From assembly GCF_038594605.1 (NCBI RefSeq), contig NZ_JBCFZM010000002.1:744001-808000 (forward strand): a DNA stretch of 64,000 nucleotides, written 5' to 3'. The notes beneath the pieces are model-generated. The model ran no database searches, was not told where the DNA came from, and was given only the letters and a program-made list of their open reading frames with translations. The position numbers were made by a program, and so were the translations under genes. The DNA is from Alteriqipengyuania bathyomarina_B (lineage in GTDB: Bacteria > Pseudomonadota > Alphaproteobacteria > Sphingomonadales > Sphingomonadaceae). Shown in pieces: positions 16,457 to 22,485 of the stretch (positions are counted from its first letter, which is position 1; each line of letters begins with the position of its first letter).

Positions 16457-17056
16457 TCAGAAAGTCCAGCCTTGCGGCTTGTCGAACGCCGGGAGACGCG
16501 GAAGCTGCGTCTCGTTGAGCGGGATCAGCGAGATCGCATCGCCGCTGCGGCGCCCCAGCTCCAGCCGGATGACGCCCTTGCGGATGACGCCGGTCAGCAA
16601 GCGGCCTTCGGGTGCCAGCGCGGCGATCAGCTGCGCAGGGACATCCTCTACCGCGCCGTCGACCACCACCAGATCGAATACGCCATCGACATCGCCGGAA
16701 AGCAGCTCGTCGGGGGTCGCTTCGCGCAACTCCGCAACCAACGGACCCATCAATGCTGCAAGATAAGCGGTTGCGGGGCCGACGATCAGCGCGTGTTCGC
16801 CCTTGCCCGGCCGTGCCTGGCTCAGGATCTGGCCATGTGCGAGCGGCGGGGCGAGGGCTGCGCCGCTCGCGAGCGGGATCATGCGATCGACATAGGCCGC
16901 GGCGCGCATGCCTTCGGGCACGAAATCCTCGCGCGGAACATCCGCCATCCGATCGAGCACATAGCGATCATTGATCCCGCTGGTGCGCAGCTGGCTTTCG
17001 ATCATGTGGCGGCGTGCGGCTGCGAAGTCGGGCGCTTTTTGCGCGGTCTCGATCAT
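16457..17056 (-). CDS. pcm: protein-L-isoaspartate methyltransferase-like protein
   Basis: Pcm/PCMT family protein of 199 residues from ATG 17056. An ATG at 17074 adds six residues but lacks the purine-rich leader GGACGAG seen before 17056. The N-terminal region RRHMIESQLRTSGINDRYVLDRM and VPREDFVPEGMRAAAY is typical. The SAM-binding motif I, normally glycine-rich (GxGxGY), reads ALIVGPATAYLAALM here, while LVVVDGAVEDVPAQL (later motif) is normal. It may bind SAM poorly or act without catalysis. The family normally repairs isoaspartate residues. Confidence 0.82.
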   Translation of the reverse strand: MIETAQKAPDFAAARRHMIESQLRTSGINDRYVLDRMADVPREDFVPEGMRAAAYVDRMIPLASGAALAPPLAHGQILSQARPGKGEHALIVGPATAYLAALMGPLVAELREATPDELLSGDVDGVFDLVVVDGAVEDVPAQLIAALAPEGRLLTGVIRKGVIRLELGRRSGDAISLIPLNETQLPRLPAFDKPQGWTF

Positions 17057-17232
17057 GGTTCTCGTCTCGTCCAATGGGTCGGCCGCGTCGGGCGGCCTGC
17101 GGGTCTCGGCGATCGTGCCTTGGGGGCGCCATATAGGGGGTGGAATGGCTCGCCAAGACCCGCATGACTTGTCGCATAGGCCAAGGCTGCTCTATCGGCG
17201 CTTGGGTTTCGATTAGCAGAAGGCGAGTGTCG

Positions 17233-18762
17233 ATGAGTGACATGGTGAAAATCAGCGAAGACGATCTCATCGAGAGCGTCGCCGATGCGCTGCAATTCAT
17301 CTCCTACTACCACCCGATGGACTACATCCGGGCATTGGGAGACGCCTACGAAGCCGAGCAGGGCCCGGCAGCGAAGGACGCGATTGCGCAGATCCTGACC
17401 AACAGCCGGATGTGCGCCGAGGGGCATCGACCGATCTGTCAGGACACGGGCATCGTGAACGTGTTCGTGAAGTGGGGGCAGGAGTGTCGGCTGGACAGCA
17501 AGCGATCGCTGCAGGAGGTCGTCGATGAAGGCGTGCGCCGCGCCTACAACCACGACGAGAACAAGCTGCGCGCCTCGATCCTCGCCGATCCCGCCTTCAC
17601 CCGCCGCAACACGCGTGACAACACCCCCTGCGTTCTGTCGGTCGAGATGGTGCCGGGCAACACGGTGGGTATCGATGTCGCCGCGAAGGGCGGCGGCAGC
17701 GAGAACAAGAGCAAGTTCAAGATGATGAACCCGAGCGACAATATCGTCGACTGGGTGGTCGAACAGGTGCCCAGCATGGGCGCGGGCTGGTGCCCGCCGG
17801 GGATGCTCGGCATCGGCATCGGCGGCACCGCGGAACATTGCGTAAAGCTCGCCAAGCAGAGCCTGATGGACCCGATCGACATGGGTCAGCTGAAGGCGCG
17901 CGGGGCGCAGAGCGATATCGAGCAGCTGCGGATCGACATTTTCGATGCGGTCAACGCGCAGGGGATCGGCGCGCAGGGGCTGGGTGGCCTTTCCACCGTG
18001 CTCGACGTGAAGATCCTCGACTGGCCTTGCCATGCCGCGGGCAAGCCGGTCGCGATGATCCCCAATTGCGCCGCGACCCGCCACGCGCATTTCACGCTCG
18101 ACGGATCGGGGCCTGCGTATCTCGAGAAGCCCGACCTCGACCAGTGGCCCAAGGTCAACTGGCAGCCTGACAGTTCGGCGAAGCGCGTCGACCTGAACAA
18201 CCTCACCAAGGAAGAGGTCGAAAGCTGGGAGCATGGCGACCGCCTGCTGCTGTCGGGCAAAATGCTGACCGGGCGCGACGCGGCGCACAAGCGCATCAAG
18301 GACATGTTGGAGCGGGGCGAGGAGCTGCCGGTGAGCTTCAAGGACCGCGCGATCTACTATGTCGGCCCCGTCGACCCGGTCATGGGCGAAGTCGTCGGCC
18401 CGGCAGGCCCGACCACCGCCACCCGGATGGACACCTTCACCGAAATGATGCTCGACCTCGGTCTGCTGGCGATGATCGGCAAGGCAGAGCGCGGGGCCGA
18501 CGCGGTCGACGTCATCAGCCGCTTCAAGACCGCCTACCTGATGGCGACCGGCGGTGCGGCCTACCTCGTCGCGCGGGCGATCAAGGAGGCGAAGGTCGTC
18601 GCGTTCGAGGAACTGGGCATGGAAGCGATTTACGAATTCACGGTCGAGAACATGCCGGTGACGGTCGCGGTCGATGCGGCGGGCAACAACGTCCACACGC
18701 TCGCGCCAGCGCAGTGGAAGAAGCGGATCGCGGAAGAGAAGCTGCTCGAAAAGTCCCGATAG
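17233..18762 (+). CDS. fumA: class I fumarate hydratase ([4Fe-4S] type)
   Basis: TCA-cycle enzyme interconverting fumarate and malate using an oxygen-sensitive [4Fe-4S] cluster. 509 residues from ATG 17233 (MSDMVKISEDDLI). The N-terminal cluster-binding region includes SRMCAEGHRPICQDTG. AEHCVKLAKQSL and PNCAATRHAHFTLDG supply further cysteines and active-site residues, followed by the C-terminal fumarase beta domain with GPAGPTTATRMDTF. An in-frame upstream ATG at 17140 adds 31 residues without family support. It diverges from the Pcm-like gene. Confidence 0.94.
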   Translation: MSDMVKISEDDLIESVADALQFISYYHPMDYIRALGDAYEAEQGPAAKDAIAQILTNSRMCAEGHRPICQDTGIVNVFVKWGQECRLDSKRSLQEVVDEGVRRAYNHDENKLRASILADPAFTRRNTRDNTPCVLSVEMVPGNTVGIDVAAKGGGSENKSKFKMMNPSDNIVDWVVEQVPSMGAGWCPPGMLGIGIGGTAEHCVKLAKQSLMDPIDMGQLKARGAQSDIEQLRIDIFDAVNAQGIGAQGLGGLSTVLDVKILDWPCHAAGKPVAMIPNCAATRHAHFTLDGSGPAYLEKPDLDQWPKVNWQPDSSAKRVDLNNLTKEEVESWEHGDRLLLSGKMLTGRDAAHKRIKDMLERGEELPVSFKDRAIYYVGPVDPVMGEVVGPAGPTTATRMDTFTEMMLDLGLLAMIGKAERGADAVDVISRFKTAYLMATGGAAYLVARAIKEAKVVAFEELGMEAIYEFTVENMPVTVAVDAAGNNVHTLAPAQWKKRIAEEKLLEKSR

Positions 18763-18838
18763 CTGCTCGACCAGCGCCCTTCCGCACTCGACCGGCGCTG
18801 TTGCCTCGCACGCCTGGCGCGCGCAATCAGGGCGTATC

Positions 18839-20101
18839 GTGACAGACAATTACCCCGACCAGGATAGCCCGCGCATATCGGCCCGCCTGCCGCTGCGGTT
18901 GGTGCTGATTTCCATCGTCGGCCTGTGGGCGACCTATTTCCTGCTGGTCACCCTGCGCGGCGTGATCGTGGGGCTGGAGCTGCAAGAGGCGCTGCTTTGG
19001 CGGCGTTTGCTGGTATGCCTTGCAGGCGCCGTGATCACGTTCGGCATGTGGCTCGTCCTGCGGCTGGTCGATTCGCGATCCCTGATGGTCAAGACCGCCA
19101 CTGCATTGGTTGTGGCGTTGCCCGCCGCGCTGATGATCGCGCAGGTCAACCAGATGGTCTTCGCCGATATTCAGGAAAAGATGATCCGCAAGATCGGCGA
19201 GAGCCAGGGCGTGGTCATCCGCCGCGACGAAGCGGGCAACCTGCTGGTCGATTTCCCCCAGATACCCAATGCCCAGGCGACCGGCGACACCGCGGGGCAG
19301 TCGGTCCAGAACACCGGGGGCGCCCGCAGCTTCATCCTTGCGCCCGCGCCCGTTGGTGCCGAGCGCTGGCGTCAGCTTTCCGACATTGCGCTGGGCCGCT
19401 ATTTCCTGCTGCTCGCCTGGGCGGCGCTGTATCTCGCGATGCTTGCCGGAGCGCAGGCCCGCACGGCACAGGCGCGCGAAGAACGGTTCCGCAGCGCGGC
19501 GAAGGCGGCCGAACTGCGAAGCTTGCGCTACCAGATCAATCCGCACTTCCTGTTCAACACGCTCAACTCGCTCTCCTCGCTCGTCATCACCGGCAAGGAA
19601 GCGCGGGCGGAGGCGATGATTCAGGCAGTGTCAAATTTCTATCGTCACAGCCTCGCCGAAGAGCCGACCGAGGATGTCGCGCTGGAGGACGAGATCGCCC
19701 TGCAGCGCGACTATCTCGCGATCGAGGAGGTCCGCTTCCCCGAACGCCTGCTGGTCGCCATCGACCTGCCCGACGATCTGGAGCGCGCGCGGGTGCCGGG
19801 CATGATCCTGCAGCCGCTGGTCGAAAACTCGGTCCGCTATGCTGTCGCACGCTCGACCACCCCGGTGCAGGTCTCGATCGAGGCTTTTGCTGCCGATCAG
19901 AAACTGCACCTGGTTGTGGCCGATAACGGCCCCGGCCTGCCCGAGGGCACCGGAGGCGGCTTCGGCATCGGCCTGTCGAACGTGCGCGACCGGCTGAACG
20001 CCCGCTTCGGCGCCCGCGCGCAGGTCCGCTCCGGACAGGCCGAAGGCGGGGGCTACCGCACCGAACTCATCATGCCACTGGATTTCAACGATGGACGATA
20101 A
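18839..20101 (+). CDS. LytS/YehU-type membrane sensor histidine kinase
   Basis: 420-residue sensor kinase from GTG 18839. Three predicted membrane helices lie in the first 105 residues (RLVLISIVGLWATYFLLV, LLVCLAGAVITFGMWLVL, ALVVALPAALMIAQV). A roughly 80-residue exposed loop follows, then a fourth helix (FLLLAWAALYLAMLAG). The His_kinase domain motif RYQINPHFLFNTLNSL carries the phospho-accepting histidine. The ATPase N-box (QPLVENSVRYAV) and glycine-rich lid (DNGPGLPEGTGGG) follow. Its stop overlaps the adjacent response regulator gene. The signal is unknown. Confidence 0.9.
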   Translation: MTDNYPDQDSPRISARLPLRLVLISIVGLWATYFLLVTLRGVIVGLELQEALLWRRLLVCLAGAVITFGMWLVLRLVDSRSLMVKTATALVVALPAALMIAQVNQMVFADIQEKMIRKIGESQGVVIRRDEAGNLLVDFPQIPNAQATGDTAGQSVQNTGGARSFILAPAPVGAERWRQLSDIALGRYFLLLAWAALYLAMLAGAQARTAQAREERFRSAAKAAELRSLRYQINPHFLFNTLNSLSSLVITGKEARAEAMIQAVSNFYRHSLAEEPTEDVALEDEIALQRDYLAIEEVRFPERLLVAIDLPDDLERARVPGMILQPLVENSVRYAVARSTTPVQVSIEAFAADQKLHLVVADNGPGLPEGTGGGFGIGLSNVRDRLNARFGARAQVRSGQAEGGGYRTELIMPLDFNDGR

Positions 20102-20825
20102 TGGACCCATGCGCGTCGTACTGGTTGACGACGAACCGCTCGCGATCGAGCGTCTGGAGGCCCTGTGTGGACGAATTGCCGACGTCGAAGTGGTGGGCAA
20201 GGCCGATCACGGCGAAGCCGCGCTGGAGGTGATCGGCGCGACCGCGCCCGATCTCGTCCTGCTCGATCTGACCATGCCCGGCATCGGCGGCATCGAGGTC
20301 GCGCGCAAGCTGGCGGGACAGAAAACGCCTCCCGCAGTGATCTTCGTCACCGCGCATGAAAGCTTCGCGGTCGAAGCCTTCGATCTCGACGCCGTCGACT
20401 ACGTGTTGAAGCCCGTCGCTGCCGAACGGCTGGAGCGGGCGATCGCCCGTGCACTGGCCAAGCGCGGCGAGCCTGCGAGCACGGGTGAAACCAAGTGGCT
20501 GCAGGAACTGTGGGTTCCGCACCGCTCCGAACTGGTGCGCGTGTCGGTGTCCGACGTTCGCCGGATCGACGCCGAGCGCGACTATGTGCGGCTGTTCGTG
20601 GGCGACAAGACCTACCTTTTGCTGCAGACCATCGCCGGGCTGGAGGAGAAGCTGGATCCGGACGCCTATATCCGCATCCACCGCAGCACGATCCTGAGGA
20701 AGGACAACATTGCCGGGCTTCGTCACGACGGGCTGGGCGTGTGGTCGGTCGAGCTGGAAGACGGCGAGACCTTGCGCATCGGGCGCACTTATCTGCCCAA
20801 AGTGAAGGCGATGGCGGGGCGCTGA
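20091..20825 (+). CDS. LytTR-type response regulator
   Basis: DNA-binding response regulator paired with the preceding kinase. 244 residues from ATG 20091, which lies inside the kinase gene. ATG 20109 (MRVVLVDDEPLA) is an equally plausible start. The receiver domain has the acidic pocket VDDEPLA and phospho-acceptor Asp59 in DLVLLDLTMPG, and ends near 125. The C-terminal LytTR DNA-binding domain (about 140-240) includes SVSDVRRIDAERDYVRLF and YIRIHRSTILRKDNI. No target gene is evident from position. Two hairpins follow the stop. Confidence 0.92.
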   Translation: MDDNGPMRVVLVDDEPLAIERLEALCGRIADVEVVGKADHGEAALEVIGATAPDLVLLDLTMPGIGGIEVARKLAGQKTPPAVIFVTAHESFAVEAFDLDAVDYVLKPVAAERLERAIARALAKRGEPASTGETKWLQELWVPHRSELVRVSVSDVRRIDAERDYVRLFVGDKTYLLLQTIAGLEEKLDPDAYIRIHRSTILRKDNIAGLRHDGLGVWSVELEDGETLRIGRTYLPKVKAMAGR

Positions 20826-20835
20826 GCCTCGTAGC

Positions 20836-20858
20836 GCCAAGCCACACGGTGGCTTGGC
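20836..20858. terminator. hairpin between convergent genes
   Basis: Perfect 10-bp arms GCCAAGCCAC (20836-20845) and GTGGCTTGGC (20849-20858) with a three-base loop, 11 bases after the response-regulator stop. No T-run follows on the plus strand. It probably forms the 3' end of the two-component transcript together with the next hairpin. Confidence 0.5.
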
Positions 20859-20869
20859 TGCAAACGAAA

Positions 20870-20900
20870 GGCCCCCGCCGGAACCTGTCCGGAGGGGGCC
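20870..20900 (-). terminator. intrinsic terminator for the UrcA gene (possibly bidirectional)
   Basis: GGCCCCC (20870-20876) pairs with GGGGGCC (20894-20900), extended inside by CCGG/CCGG. Read on the minus strand, the stem is followed by TTTCGTTT, so it suits the leftward urcA gene that ends at 20922. On the plus strand the following GTTGCGTTGG is a poor U-tract, so termination of the two-component pair there would be weaker. Confidence 0.65.
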
Positions 20901-20921
20901 GTTGCGTTGGTCATGCTGTTA

Positions 20922-21275
20922 TCAGCCGCCGAGGCGCTCTTGCTCGATCTTGGCAGCGATCTGCGTGCGAACCTGCTTCTTCGCGCTCTTCACGCAGCGG
21001 CGCACTTCGCGGCTCTTGATGCGGGAGCCCATCTCGCTTTCATTGGCACCGCAGACGTCCTTGGCGGCCTGAGTGATCCGGCGATCCAGCGTCTCCTGGC
21101 CCTCTTCCGAGGACAGGTCGAGATCGGCATATTCCACTCCGACGGACTGCTGCTGGGCCAGCGCGGGAGCGGCGGGCAGGGCCAGGCCGAGGGCGGCGAC
21201 CATTGCGAGGGCAGCTTTGGGGGCGCCGGACTTGGGAGCGCCGGACTTGAGAGCGGGGGTGAAAGTCGTCTTCAT
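20922..21275 (-). CDS. UrcA family secreted protein
   Basis: 117-residue exported protein of unknown function. ATG 21275 follows GGAGGAAA at ideal spacing. The signal peptide runs to about residue 41 (MVAALGLALPAAPALA). The mature part begins VGVEYADLDLSSEEGQETL and carries two cysteines (KDVCGANES and RRCVKSAKK) likely to form a disulfide, as in the UrcA family common in sphingomonads and Caulobacterales. The N-terminus contains a short duplication (SGAP-K-SGAP-K). It sits opposite the LytS/LytTR pair. Confidence 0.82.
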   Translation of the reverse strand: MKTTFTPALKSGAPKSGAPKAALAMVAALGLALPAAPALAQQQSVGVEYADLDLSSEEGQETLDRRITQAAKDVCGANESEMGSRIKSREVRRCVKSAKKQVRTQIAAKIEQERLGG

Positions 21276-21428
21276 GAGTGTTTCCTCCATGGTTGCGGCG
21301 CACCTTGGGGGAATTTGGGGGTGGTGCGCCGCTACAGGAGAAATGGGCGATGGCAGCGCCCCGCGCACGCCGCTTTCGACGGGCGGCGTGATTCTTAGAC
21401 GGACGTTACGGAATCCAGGACTAACAGC

Positions 21429-21477
21429 CGATAGGGACCGATGAACTACAATTGTAATCGTTCGTCCGTCCCTATCG
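21429..21477. repeat. 49-bp imperfect inverted repeat with palindromic centre
   Basis: The left arm at 21429-21446 and right arm at 21460-21477 are complementary at 16 of 18 positions, including a perfect outer 10-mer (CGATAGGGAC and GTCCCTATCG). The 13-base centre begins with the perfect palindrome TACAATTGTA (21447-21456). It lies about 150 bases upstream of urcA and 65 bases past the end of the DUF3035 gene. It could be an operator, a transcript 3' end, or a remnant of a small mobile repeat. Confidence 0.6.
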
Positions 21478-21541
21478 AATGGCTTGGGCCGATTCGTTTC
21501 GGGAGGGGCGCCGTCAAACTATGTGAGCGCCCAGGTATCGG

Positions 21542-21952
21542 TCAGCCCGGGATCACGGCCTGCGCCGAACCGCCATCGCCTTCGGGCGCTGCGATGATGT
21601 CCTGCGTCACGCGGCCCTTGGCGACCGTTTGCGTCTGCGTGTCGCCCACCGAGGAGCGGATGCCGGGGGCTGCTTCGCCTGCACGGTCGAGAGCGGAGGC
21701 TTCGACCGCGCTGCGCGCAGCGGGGCCGCCGAACAGCGCCTCGAGTGCCTGCTCCGCAGCGGTGCCTTCGGTCGGGCGCGGAGCGCCGGGCTCGGGCGGG
21801 GCGAGGCTGAAGTCGGGCGGGACCACCAGCGGCGCCTGGCGCTGAACCGCGAATTCGTCGGGCCGCTCACGACCCAGAAGGCCGCCGCCGCTGCCGCAGG
21901 CGGACAGGCCCATCGCGAAGGTGGCGAGGATGAGGAGGCTCTTGGTGCGCAT
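21542..21952 (-). CDS. DUF3035 lipoprotein
   Basis: 136-residue predicted lipoprotein. The signal sequence MRTKSLLILATFAMG ends in a lipobox LSAC with the lipidated cysteine at about residue 19. The mature part is Pro/Ala/Glu-rich, with PDEFAVQRQAPLVVPPDFSL, the conserved DUF3035 core motif. An apparently disordered tail follows. It begins two bases after the lspA stop, so it is expressed with the very enzyme that matures lipoproteins. Members of this family are associated with outer-membrane assembly, but the role is not certain. Confidence 0.83.
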   Translation of the reverse strand: MRTKSLLILATFAMGLSACGSGGGLLGRERPDEFAVQRQAPLVVPPDFSLAPPEPGAPRPTEGTAAEQALEALFGGPAARSAVEASALDRAGEAAPGIRSSVGDTQTQTVAKGRVTQDIIAAPEGDGGSAQAVIPG

Positions 21953-21954
21953 AT

Positions 21955-22485
21955 TCAGCTCTCTTTCGCAGCTAACTGCATGTCATCGTCTTCCGCGCCC
22001 TTGTCGCGCAGGAAGAAGGAACGGGCAAGGATGATGAGGACGCCGATGGTGATGGCCGCATCGGCGACGTTGAAAATCAGGAACGGGCGGAAGGTGCCAA
22101 AGTGCAGGTCCGCATAATCGATCACGTAACCAAACAGTACGCGGTCGGTAATATTGCCGAGCGCGCCGCCAAGGATCAGGCCGAGGCCGAAAATGTCTCC
22201 GCCCGCGCGTTCGCGCAGCATCCACAGCAGCACGATCACCGCGATGAGGGCGGTGCCGGCCACGAGAATCCAGCGTGTCTCCACGCTGTTTGCCTCGAAC
22301 AGGCCGAGCGAGATGCCGAAGTTCTGGGTGAACCGCAGGTCGAAGAACGGCAGCACGGTCTGGACATCGCCCAGCGTGTCGATCCCCAGCGGCCCGGTGA
22401 CGAGCCATTTCACGAGCTGGTCGAGCCCGAAAACGAGCGCAGCGAGCGCGAGGCCGCCCATGCGGCGATTCCAGGCACAGTCCAT
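21955..22485 (-). CDS. lspA: lipoprotein signal peptidase (signal peptidase II)
   Basis: Inner-membrane aspartyl protease cleaving prolipoprotein signal peptides. 176 residues from ATG 22485 (MDCAWNRRM), which overlaps the ileS stop in TGATG. Four membrane helices are visible. The conserved blocks are LDQLVKW near the N-terminus, GNITDRVLFGYVIDYADL and FNVADAAITIG; the catalytic aspartates are in the last two. Its frame is open upstream into ileS, but no family sequence is there. The ileS-lspA-DUF3035 order suggests one transcript. Confidence 0.93.
   Translation of the reverse strand: MDCAWNRRMGGLALAALVFGLDQLVKWLVTGPLGIDTLGDVQTVLPFFDLRFTQNFGISLGLFEANSVETRWILVAGTALIAVIVLLWMLRERAGGDIFGLGLILGGALGNITDRVLFGYVIDYADLHFGTFRPFLIFNVADAAITIGVLIILARSFFLRDKGAEDDDMQLAAKES

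Noticed and set aside
14943..16766. 607-codon plus-strand frame over tolC and pcm
   Set aside because: Antisense shadow of two clear genes, with no recognisable domain.
17053..18849. 598-codon minus-strand frame over fumarase
   Set aside because: Antisense of a full-length, motif-complete fumarase; no ribosome site or family match.
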